Shown: in pieces, positions 6,734 to 12,489 of the stretch
How the letters are laid out: each line of letters starts with the position of its first letter
Position numbering within the stretch: the stretch's first letter is position 1
From: an uncultured Eubacteriales bacterium
Lineage (GTDB): Bacteria; Bacillota; Clostridia; Oscillospirales; CAG-272
Assembly: GCA_934503195.1 (NCBI GenBank)
Contig: CAKSVM010000085.1
Location: 1-13,213, forward strand
Length of the DNA: 13,213 bases
Direction: 5' to 3'
Made by a program: the position numbers and the translations under genes
The notes under the pieces: generated by a model
Databases searched by the model: none
What the model was told of the DNA's origin: nothing
What the model saw: only the letters and a program-made list of their open reading frames with translations

Positions 6734-7963
6734 ATGAAATCGGGCATGATTGCGGGGCTTATCCTCGCGGCACTACTCTTGGCGGCACAGACCGGAAGCG
6801 GCATACCGACTGACGCTGGGAAGCTTGCCGAAGGCGGCAAGGAGAATGGACATCAGGACAGCTTTGTGCAAAACGGAGAAAAGTTTGTGGAACTCAACGA
6901 ATTTTCGAAGAATTTAATGAAGGAACTCGGCAAAACCGACGTAATGTCGCCCTTCTCGGCCTACATGGCGCTCGGAATGACGGCGGCGGGCGCGCGCGGA
7001 GAGACAGTGAAGGCGTTCGGCTGCCTCGGCTTTGACGGGACAAATTCGGAAACTCTGGGTGCGAAGGCGAAGTCGCTGATCGACTATCTGACCGCGCCGG
7101 AGGGCAGTACGGTGCTTGAAGTCGCGAATTCGGTCTGGGTCGACGACGCGTACACTTTGCGCGACGAATTTTCGGCCTACGTGAAGAAGTACTACTCGGC
7201 GGAGGTCTTCAGCGAGGATCTGCCGAAGTCGGTCGCGAAGGTGAATTCGTGGATCTCGGACAAGACGAACGGGATGATCCGCGATCTGCTCGACGAAATC
7301 GGTGAATCCGATAAGCTGCTTCTGATAAACGCGGTCTACATGGACGCGAAGTGGTCGGATCCGTTTGATCCGCAGGCGACGCGCGAGGGCGATTTTGTGA
7401 CGTCGTCGGGCGAGAAAAAGAAGATGGAGCTTATGCGCAAGACTGAGTACACGCGGACGATCGACGCGGACGGGCTTGAGGGCGTGGTTCTGCCGTACGA
7501 CGACGGGCGGCTTGAGTTCGTGGCGATTCTGCCGACCGACGGGCAGGGAATTGATTCGCTTTACGAATCGCTTGCCGGTGAGTACGATTTCGCGTCGCTG
7601 GCTGAGAAATCGAAAACCGAGCGGGTGCGGCTGACGCTTCCGAAGCTCGAGCTTTCGGCGACGTTCAGTCTGAAATCGCCCCTCTCGGCTCTCGGAATGT
7701 CGAACGTGTTCTCAAATTCGGCCGATCTTTCAGGGCTTTGCGGCGAGCCGGGCGAGCTTTGCGTCAGCGACGTAATTCAGTCGGCGAAGCTTAAACTCGA
7801 CGAATCGGGGACCGAGGCGGCCGCGGTGACGATCGTTTCGGTCAAAACGACCTCGCTCGTGCACGAGGAGCCGCCGCGCGTGATCTCGTTCACGTCGCCG
7901 TTCGCGTACGCGGTGGTTGATTCCGAGACGTCGACTGTTCTGTTTACGGGCGTTGTCGAATAA
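6734..7963 (+). CDS. Secreted serpin (serine protease inhibitor)
   Basis: Serpins trap proteases by offering a reactive-centre loop that inserts into a beta-sheet after cleavage. This 409-residue protein has a Sec signal peptide (hydrophobic residues 6-18, no lipobox Cys), so it should be released outside the cell. The core shows MSPFSAYMALGMTAAGARGET (71-91), LLLINAVYMDAKW (195-207), VVLPYDD (251-257) and a C-terminal FTSPFAYAVVDSETSTVLFTGVV. The hinge ESGTEAAAVT (357-366) keeps the small residues needed for loop insertion, which suggests an inhibitory serpin. Counting as in alpha-1-antitrypsin puts P1-P1' at Thr373-Ser374, but the loop after that point is about five residues longer, so the site is uncertain. 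Inhibitory serpins (siropins) are known from the gut bacterium Eubacterium siraeum. The gene is a single-gene unit with a terminator behind it. Confidence 0.95.
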   Translation: MKSGMIAGLILAALLLAAQTGSGIPTDAGKLAEGGKENGHQDSFVQNGEKFVELNEFSKNLMKELGKTDVMSPFSAYMALGMTAAGARGETVKAFGCLGFDGTNSETLGAKAKSLIDYLTAPEGSTVLEVANSVWVDDAYTLRDEFSAYVKKYYSAEVFSEDLPKSVAKVNSWISDKTNGMIRDLLDEIGESDKLLLINAVYMDAKWSDPFDPQATREGDFVTSSGEKKKMELMRKTEYTRTIDADGLEGVVLPYDDGRLEFVAILPTDGQGIDSLYESLAGEYDFASLAEKSKTERVRLTLPKLELSATFSLKSPLSALGMSNVFSNSADLSGLCGEPGELCVSDVIQSAKLKLDESGTEAAAVTIVSVKTTSLVHEEPPRVISFTSPFAYAVVDSETSTVLFTGVVE

Positions 7964-7971
7964 TCGGAGGA

Positions 7972-7984
7972 CGGCGTTACGCCG
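7972..7984 (+). other. Small hairpin after the serpin stop
   Basis: CGGCG/CGCCG stem with TTA loop, 8 nt after the stop and just before the intrinsic terminator. It may protect the 3' end or be incidental. Confidence 0.4.
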
Positions 7985-7993
7985 CGCTCGCAG

Positions 7994-8021
7994 GGGAGGG
8001 GCTTGCCCCTCCCGCTTTTTT
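7994..8021 (+). terminator. Intrinsic terminator of the serpin gene
   Basis: Eight G/A-C/T pairs GGGAGGGG/CCCCTCCC (7994-8001, 8006-8013), CTTG loop, then GC and six T residues (8016-8021). Confidence 0.9.
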
Positions 8022-8042
8022 GATAAAATTTTCCGGAAACTG

Positions 8043-8071
8043 TAGACAATCCGGATTTTTTGTGTTATAAT
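8043..8071 (+). promoter_or_regulatory. Promoter of the purine nucleoside phosphorylase gene
   Basis: -35 TAGACA (8043-8048), 17-bp spacer, and -10 TATAAT (8066-8071) preceded by TGTGT. The expected transcript start near 8078 leaves about 20 nt of leader, too short for a purine riboswitch. Confidence 0.8.
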
Positions 8072-8098
8072 AAAGGTAGAAATTTTTCGGAGGTTCAT

Positions 8099-8938
8099 AT
8101 GGAAAGCAAAGCTTGTTTCAACGATTACCGCGAGAGCGCGGATTTTATCATGTCAAAAATCGGCGAAACGCCGGACGTGGCGATTATTTTAGGCTCCGGA
8201 CTCGGCGATTTCGCTGAAAATTTAACGAATCAGGTAGTGATTCCGTACCGTGAGATTCCGCATTTTCCGGTCTCGACGGTTTCGTATCAGAAGGGCGAGC
8301 TGGTCTTCGGGCGGCTCGGCGGGAAGAAAGTTCTCGCGATGAACGGACGCTTCCACTACTACGAGGGCTGGGAAATGTGGCAGACGGCCTATCCGGTCGG
8401 CGTTTTCAAGCTCCTCGGGATCGACAAAATGATCATCACGAACGCGGCGGGCGGAATCGGCTACAACGACGGGCGCGAATTACGGCCGGGCGATCTTGTC
8501 GTGGTGAACGATCAGATCAAGCTCGCGCCGATGTCGCCTCTGCGCGGCGCGAACATCGAGGAGTTCGGCGCGCGGTTCTTCGATATGCAGTCAGTGTTCG
8601 ACAAAAGTCTCATGAAGCTGGCGCACGAGGTGGCAGAGTCGAACGGCTTTGAGCTGAAGGACGGAATTTACGCCTATATGTCGGGTCCGCAGTACGAAAC
8701 GCCGGCCGAAATCCGCGCTCTGAAGCTCCTCGGCGCGAATCTCGTCGGAATGTCGACCGTCGCCGAGAATATCTTCGCGGCGCAGCTCGGAATCCGCGTC
8801 CTCTGTATCTCCTGCGTGACCAACATGGCCGCCGGAATCACCGGGGCCGCCATCACCGAATCCGAAGTCGTCGAAGTCGCCTCCTCGATCTCCTCCAGGT
8901 TCAAAGCTCTGGTGGGGGGAGTAATCGCTGCGATGTAG
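8099..8938 (+). CDS. punA: Purine-nucleoside phosphorylase (trimeric, inosine/guanosine type)
   Basis: The enzyme splits purine (deoxy)nucleosides with phosphate into base and (deoxy)ribose-1-phosphate in purine salvage. The 279-residue protein keeps the trimeric PNP family pattern: GSGLGD (32-37, phosphate loop), GRFHYYEG (83-90, with Arg84 and His86), NAAGG (115-119), GPQYETPAE (196-204), GMSTVAE (217-223) and TN (241-242, the base-binding Asn). I chose ATG 8099 because GGAGG lies at 8089-8093. An upstream in-frame TTG at 8060 overlaps the spacer and -10 of the promoter and would not be on the mRNA. It has its own promoter, and no other purine salvage gene is adjacent. The stop is followed after 11 nt by hairpin repeat copy C. 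Confidence 0.96.
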   Translation: MESKACFNDYRESADFIMSKIGETPDVAIILGSGLGDFAENLTNQVVIPYREIPHFPVSTVSYQKGELVFGRLGGKKVLAMNGRFHYYEGWEMWQTAYPVGVFKLLGIDKMIITNAAGGIGYNDGRELRPGDLVVVNDQIKLAPMSPLRGANIEEFGARFFDMQSVFDKSLMKLAHEVAESNGFELKDGIYAYMSGPQYETPAEIRALKLLGANLVGMSTVAENIFAAQLGIRVLCISCVTNMAAGITGAAITESEVVEVASSISSRFKALVGGVIAAM

Positions 8939-8949
8939 CGGAGAGACGA

Positions 8950-9062
8950 GGGGAGGAACCCACTGTTTTCGACCAGTTGCTTCGCAACTGGAAAGTGGTT
9001 TCCTCCCCCGCTTCGCCGTTCCGGCGAAGCGGTTCCCCCTCCTCCCACCAAAGCTTTATACA
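8950..9062 (+). repeat. 3'-end hairpin repeat, copy C (after punA)
   Basis: The outer stem has 15-nt arms 8950-8964 and 8994-9008 with one mismatch. The inner perfect stem CCAGTTGC/GCAACTGG (8973-8980, 8984-8991) has a TTC loop. A second hairpin, CCGCTTCGCCG/CGGCGAAGCGG, spans 9008-9032. The conserved tail CCACCAAAGCTTTATACA is at 9045-9062. The second hairpin is unique to this copy. The segment GGTTCCCCCTCC (9031-9042) could compete with the first right arm for the left arm. Confidence 0.85.
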
Positions 9063-9193
9063 TGGGGGAGATGCTTGGCGGTCGGCTCTGCACGGACTTG
9101 AAGGGTTTTGTGTGCGTCAGGTTCGAAAAAAATGTTGGTTGTGCGGCTATATAATATAATGAAGGAAAATGCGATGGATTTGATGCCGGGGAC
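9063..9193. other. Non-coding stretch upstream of hisS promoter
   Basis: No gene, terminator or structured leader is evident in these bases between the repeat tail and the hisS promoter. An AT-rich run contains TATAAT twice (9150-9160) but has no fitting -35 box. Confidence 0.5.
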
Positions 9194-9222
9194 TTGACAA
9201 AATTGCTTTGACGTGGTATAAT
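9194..9222 (+). promoter_or_regulatory. Consensus promoter of hisS
   Basis: Perfect TTGACA (9194-9199), 17-bp spacer, and perfect TATAAT (9217-9222) preceded by GTGG. About 26 nt of leader remain before the ATG, so no T-box can be present. Confidence 0.9.
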
Positions 9223-9254
9223 ATTGTAAAAAAATTGGTTTTTGGAGAATTGAA

Positions 9255-10499
9255 ATGAAAACTACACCTGTAAAAGGCACGGCGGATTATTTACCGAACG
9301 AAACGGCGATCCGTGATTATCTTCAGCAGACGATTATTTCGACCTATCGTTCCTGCGGCTTTGAGCGGATCACTACGCCGATCATCGAGGACGCGGAGAA
9401 TCTCGACAAGTCGGACGGCGGCGAGAATCTGAATCTGATCTTCAAGATCATGAAGCGCGGCGAAAAGCTCGACGAGGCGGTCGCGGATCTCAAAAACGGC
9501 GGCGACGAAAAGGAGCTTTCGGACATGGGGCTGCGGTACGATCTGACGCTTCCTTTAACGCGCTACTACGCCAACAACCGCGCGAAGCTTCCGAGTCCCT
9601 TCAAGGTGATTCAGACCGACCGCGTTTACCGCGCGGAGCGGCCGCAGAAGGGACGTATGCGCGAATTCGTGCAGTGCGACATCGACATAATCGGTTCGGA
9701 GTCGTGGACGTCGGAGGTTGAGCTGATCTCGACGACGGCGAAGGCTCTGCACAACATCGGGTTTGAAAACTTCAATATCAGAATAAACGATCGTCGGCTT
9801 CTGAAAGCGATCATCATGTCGGCGGGATTTGTCGAATCCGACTGCGATTCGGTCTGCATCTCGCTCGACAAGCTCGACAAAATCGCGGCGGAGGGCGTCG
9901 AGAAAGAGCTGCTCGAAAAGGGCTTCGACGCGGAGAAGGTGACGAAGCTGATCGGCGCGCTGAAGGTCGAGCCGTTCACGCTCGACGACGCGGAAAAGCT
10001 CTGCGGGGAGCTTGACTGCGTGAAGAATCTGCGGAAGATCATGGACGCGGCGAATTCGCTCGCGGACGGCTACAGCGTGATTTACGACATGACGTTGGTG
10101 CGCGGGCAGGGGTACTACACGGGCACGGTTTTTGAGATCACGAGTCCGGAATTCCGCGGCGCGATCGGCGGCGGCGGGCGGTACGACAATCTGATCGGAA
10201 AGTTTCTCGGCGAATCGATCCCGGCGGTCGGATTTTCGATCGGATTCGAGCGGATCGCGTCGATACTTCTTGAAAAGAACTATAAGATCCCGACGAGCCG
10301 GAAGAAGCTCGCGGTGATTTACACGGAGGAGAATTTCGGCGAGTCGCTGCGGCGGGCGGAGGAGCTTCGCGTGGAGTACGACGTGACGCTTTACGAGGCC
10401 GTGAAGAAAATGGGCAAGCTCTTTTCGAAGCTGGAGGAGAACGGATTCTACGGCGCGGTCGTGACCGGGCAGGAGGGAATGAAGGTTTTCGGGGAGTGA
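9255..10499 (+). CDS. hisS: Histidine--tRNA ligase
   Basis: This class II synthetase charges tRNA-His. The 414-residue protein begins with the usual PVKGTADYLP block. It has RYDLTLP (94-100), motif 2 with the histidine-type RPQKGRMREFVQCDIDIIG (129-147), the histidine-binding segment LVRGQGYYTGTVFE (281-294, keeping Arg283), GGGGRYDNLIG (305-315) and motif 3 PAVGFSIGFERIASIL (323-338). A short anticodon-binding domain ends the chain. The common form of the histidine motif is RGLDYY; here it reads RGQGYY, which I believe also occurs in some Firmicutes enzymes. An amino-acid biosynthesis HisZ paralogue is unlikely because motifs 2 and 3 are intact. TGGAGA at 9243-9248 serves as the ribosome binding site. 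Confidence 0.95.
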   Translation: MKTTPVKGTADYLPNETAIRDYLQQTIISTYRSCGFERITTPIIEDAENLDKSDGGENLNLIFKIMKRGEKLDEAVADLKNGGDEKELSDMGLRYDLTLPLTRYYANNRAKLPSPFKVIQTDRVYRAERPQKGRMREFVQCDIDIIGSESWTSEVELISTTAKALHNIGFENFNIRINDRRLLKAIIMSAGFVESDCDSVCISLDKLDKIAAEGVEKELLEKGFDAEKVTKLIGALKVEPFTLDDAEKLCGELDCVKNLRKIMDAANSLADGYSVIYDMTLVRGQGYYTGTVFEITSPEFRGAIGGGGRYDNLIGKFLGESIPAVGFSIGFERIASILLEKNYKIPTSRKKLAVIYTEENFGESLRRAEELRVEYDVTLYEAVKKMGKLFSKLEENGFYGAVVTGQEGMKVFGE

Positions 10500-10516
10500 T
10501 TCAGCCCGGAACCGCG

Positions 10517-10575
10517 GTGAGCGGCGGATCGGAAGCGAAGATCCGCCGCTCACGAAAAAAAATCAACTTTTTTCG
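10517..10575 (+). terminator. Putative terminator hairpin after hisS
   Basis: A perfect 14-bp stem (10517-10530 and 10540-10553) with a 9-nt loop starts 17 nt after the stop. It is followed by eight A residues and, after TCAAC, six T residues (10568-10573), so the A and T runs can form a second stem. There is no T-run directly behind the first stem, so efficiency is uncertain. Confidence 0.5.
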
Positions 10576-10584
10576 CAAACCCCC

Positions 10585-10613
10585 TTGACAAACGCGTCTG
10601 AATGTGATATAAT
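10585..10613 (+). promoter_or_regulatory. Consensus promoter of tRNA-Leu
   Basis: TTGACA (10585-10590), 17-bp spacer, and TATAAT (10608-10613) preceded by TGTGA. It closely resembles the tRNA-Ser promoter at 10804, including flanking CCCC before and ACGTT after. Confidence 0.92.
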
Positions 10614-10645
10614 ATTATACGTTCCGGTGAGGAGCGCGAAAATAT

Positions 10646-10728
10646 GCGAGAGTGGCGGAATTGGCAGACGCGCACGTTTGAGGTGCGTGTGGTTCACCAT
10701 ACGGGTTCAAGTCCCGTCTCTCGCACCA
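10646..10728 (+). tRNA. tRNA-Leu (anticodon GAG)
   Basis: Acceptor stem GCGAGAG/CTCTCGC (10646-10652, 10718-10724), encoded A-CCA end, and D-arm GGCGGAATTGGCAGAC typical of leucine tRNA. Anticodon stem CACGT/GCGTG with loop TTGAGGT puts GAG at 10680-10682. Long class II variable arm and T-arm ACGGG-TTCAAGT-CCCGT. It reads CUC and CUU codons. Confidence 0.96.
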
Positions 10729-10757
10729 AAGGACAGGTTTTCCTGTCCTTCTCTTTT
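10729..10757 (+). terminator. Intrinsic terminator of tRNA-Leu
   Basis: Stem AAGGACAGG/CCTGTCCTT (10729-10737, 10742-10750), TTTT loop, then CTC and four T residues. It starts directly behind the CCA end. Confidence 0.8.
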
Positions 10758-10803
10758 CCACGGATCGCGCGGCGCATTTTTTTGAAAAATTTTGCAAAAC
10801 CCC

Positions 10804-10832
10804 TTGACAAACCCCGCGAAATGTGCTATAAT
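10804..10832 (+). promoter_or_regulatory. Consensus promoter of the tRNA-Ser pair
   Basis: TTGACA (10804-10809), 17-bp spacer, and TATAAT (10827-10832) preceded by TGTGC. No promoter is seen between the two serine tRNA genes, so both are likely on this transcript. Confidence 0.92.
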
Positions 10833-10870
10833 ATCTACGTTGCAAACGGGAAACCGCGAGCGCGTCGTCC

Positions 10871-10959
10871 GGAGGGATGTCCGAGCGGTTTAAGGAGCTG
10901 GTCTTGAAAACCAGTGACTCTTTCGGGAGCCGTGAGTTCGAATCTCACTCCCTCCGCCA
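10871..10959 (+). tRNA. tRNA-Ser (anticodon TGA)
   Basis: Acceptor stem GGAGGGA/TCCCTCC, discriminator G and encoded CCA. Anticodon stem CTGGT/ACCAG with loop CTTGAAA gives TGA at 10905-10907. Long variable arm as in class II tRNAs. Confidence 0.96.
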
Positions 10960-10998
10960 TCCTTTATGGAAATTTAATACCGTAGTTCGGCAATTTCT

Positions 10999-11092
10999 GG
11001 AGAAATACTCAAGTTGGCCGAAGAGGCGCCCCTGCTAAGGGTGTAGGTCGGGGATTCCCGGCGCGAGAGTTCAAATCTCTCTTTCTCCGCCA
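10999..11092 (+). tRNA. tRNA-Ser (anticodon GCT)
   Basis: Acceptor stem GGAGAAA/TTTCTCC, discriminator G and encoded CCA. Anticodon stem CGCCC/GGGTG with loop CTGCTAA gives GCT at 11034-11036. Long variable arm and T-arm GAGAG-TTCAAAT-CTCTC. It lies 39 nt after tRNA-Ser(TGA). The phage-type recombinase module begins just beyond it, which makes its 3' end a candidate attachment site, but no second copy of the 3' end was found in the window. Confidence 0.96.
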
Positions 11093-11120
11093 AAAGCTCA
11101 CTGGTTCAGTGAGCTTTTTT
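11093..11120 (+). terminator. Intrinsic terminator of the serine tRNA transcript
   Basis: Stem AAAGCTCACTG/CAGTGAGCTTT (11093-11103, 11107-11117) with loop GTT and six T residues (11115-11120). On the minus strand it also ends in TTTT, so it might stop the recombinase transcript too. Confidence 0.88.
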
Positions 11121-11218
11121 CTTTCATTTGAGCCGGAATTGTCAGGTGGGACGGGCGTTTTCGGGTTGTTGGTGTGCGATACAAGAATAACGCTTTTGGC
11201 GACCCAAAATCGTACATA

Positions 11219-11237
11219 GAACCTTTGGGGAACCTTT
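11219..11237. repeat. Direct repeat GAACCTTT, 11-bp period
   Basis: GAACCTTT occurs at 11219-11226 and 11230-11237, one helical turn apart, 12 bp before a second tandem repeat. Closely spaced direct repeats at the 3' side of an integrase gene are typical of arm-type or accessory protein sites. Assignment is inference. Confidence 0.45.
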
Positions 11238-11249
11238 ACGGAGTCTTAG

Positions 11250-11271
11250 TGTCGTCAGATTGTCGTCAGAT
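11250..11271. repeat. Perfect tandem repeat of 11 bp at the recombinase 3' end
   Basis: TGTCGTCAGAT is repeated exactly, at 11250-11260 and 11261-11271. The recombinase stop codon (11257-11255 on minus) lies inside it. It is a candidate arm-type integrase binding site. Confidence 0.6.
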
Positions 11272-12205
11272 TTCTTTTGTAGTTCGCGAAAAACGTCTGG
11301 TACCTCTTGTTGCTGAACGCCTTGTTATCCAAAACTCCATACGGAGGTCTGGTGGAGTGCGTAATATATTCATCCGGCCGGCCTCTCATCTTATCGACGT
11401 GATCCGCGAGCGATTGCGAGATCGGCAGTACGCGATTACTTGTATCGGACTTAAGGATATCCGAAATGATGATCCGTCCATCGTCTGACGTGACTGTTCG
11501 ATGAATCCAGATTGTTTTGCGTTCTGTATCGATGTCTTCCCATTTCAGTCCAAGCATTTCCGATACCCGAAGACCCAGTTCAAGCATCAGGCGTACGGAG
11601 AGTCCATATTTATGGTTTTGCGAAAACGCGATAATGCTTTCGGTCTGAGCCTGATTGTACACCCTTTTGATTTGCTTTTGCGGAATGATTGATCGCTTCT
11701 GAACCTTGATATTGCTGCTCGGATTTCGATCTATCAGTCCGTTGTCGATTGCCGTAGAAAAGATACCATCAAGACACAGCTTGATTTTACTACACATGGA
11801 TTGCCCGAGTTCTTCTTCCATTTTGGTCATAAACCGTTGTATGTCGATGGGCAGGATGTCGTCGATCATCTTATTCCTGAATGCCGGAATAATGTACAGT
11901 CGTACAGGCCGCTCGTAACTGCTCCGATATGTCGTGATTTTGACGTGATCGTATTTATACGTTGATAGCCACTGCTTAGCCCACTCCGCAAAGGAAACCT
12001 CGGGCTTTGTCGGTGCTTCCACTTCGCCAAGCATGGATTGCGCCTTATGTTCGGTCAGCCATTGGTCGGCGATCTTTTGCGCGTCGGATCGGCTTTTCGT
12101 GCTGTAAAAGCTCTTGCGCATAATCTTGCCGTCCATACCCTTGCCGATTGTCACCTTTACCTCGTAGCGGTTGTCGTTGCGTGCGGTTGTTTTCTTTTTT
12201 GCCAT
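11255..12205 (-). pseudogene. int: Tyrosine recombinase (phage-type integrase), C-terminally truncated
   Basis: The 316-residue product has a basic AP2-like arm-binding N-terminus (about 1-55), a SAM-like core-binding domain (about 70-155) and the first part of the catalytic domain: the Arg box LELGLRVSEMLGLKWEDID with Arg213, and the beta-hairpin Lys (Lys252 in ILKSDTSNRVLPI). It then stops at NYKRNLTTI. The HxxR box, the H/W box and the nucleophile Tyr, normally in the next 70-80 residues, are missing. I did not find them in the other minus frames between here and the tRNA. It cannot carry out strand exchange as it stands. ATG 12205 is chosen because AAAGGAG at 12220-12214 lies 8 nt away; the GTG at 12214 overlaps that ribosome site. 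It follows the 84-residue gene by 29 nt. Confidence 0.85.
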
Positions 12206-12234
12206 AAATGACACTCCTTTATTATGATATGTAA

Positions 12235-12489
12235 CTATTCAAGGAAGCGTCTGCCTGTATACCATAAATAAAACGTGGTCGTTGGAATTTTGAACGCGCG
12301 GTATCCGCGTTTTTCTTTTTTCCACGAGTAGCCGAACGGGCATTTACCCTGCTCTATTGCTGTGCGGAGTGATTCGGCGTCTGTGTTGAGAAAAGTCGAT
12401 GCTTGTTCTATCGGGATGTAATCGGGGTACTGCGAGACAAGCTGAGACAGAGCGTCCAGCTTGTCCGCGACAACGCTTGGGATTGTCAT
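12235..12489 (-). CDS. Small putative DNA-binding (excisionase-like) protein
   Basis: This 84-residue soluble protein has a predicted N-terminal helix and then YIPIEQASTFLNTDAESLRTAIEQG, which looks like the helix-turn-helix of a MerR/Xis-type winged domain. CPFGYSWKKEKRGYRAFKIPTTTFYLWYTG follows as the wing and C-terminal strand/helix. Similar small proteins occur beside phage integrases in Firmicutes; I assign this from pattern memory. Its ATG overlaps the dUTPase stop by one base (TAATG), so translation is coupled. It sits directly upstream of the recombinase on the same strand, the usual place for a recombination directionality factor, but the role is inference. Confidence 0.75.
   Translation of the reverse strand: MTIPSVVADKLDALSQLVSQYPDYIPIEQASTFLNTDAESLRTAIEQGKCPFGYSWKKEKRGYRAFKIPTTTFYLWYTGRRFLE

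Noticed and set aside
8060..8098. Upstream TTG start for purine nucleoside phosphorylase
   Set aside because: It overlaps the promoter spacer and -10 box, so it would not be transcribed. ATG 8099 has GGAGG at the right distance.
8072..8098. Purine riboswitch before punA
   Set aside because: The leader from the consensus promoter is only about 20 nt, too short for any aptamer.
9127..9160. Second hisS promoter at the duplicated TATAAT
   Set aside because: No -35-like hexamer lies at a suitable distance from either TATAAT.
9555..10553. Long minus-strand open frame (332 codons) opposite hisS
   Set aside because: Arg/Leu/His-rich translation typical of an antisense shadow, no recognisable motif, and hisS on the other strand is unambiguous.
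10644..10907. Open frame running through tRNA-Leu and into tRNA-Ser
   Set aside because: It is explained fully by two structured tRNA genes, a terminator and a promoter.
11174..11918. Plus-strand open frames opposite the recombinase (104, 63 and 70 codons)
   Set aside because: They are antisense to a recognisable recombinase domain, with no ribosome sites.
12206..12214. GTG start for the recombinase
   Set aside because: The GTG overlaps the AAAGGAG ribosome site itself; the ATG at 12205 is correctly spaced.
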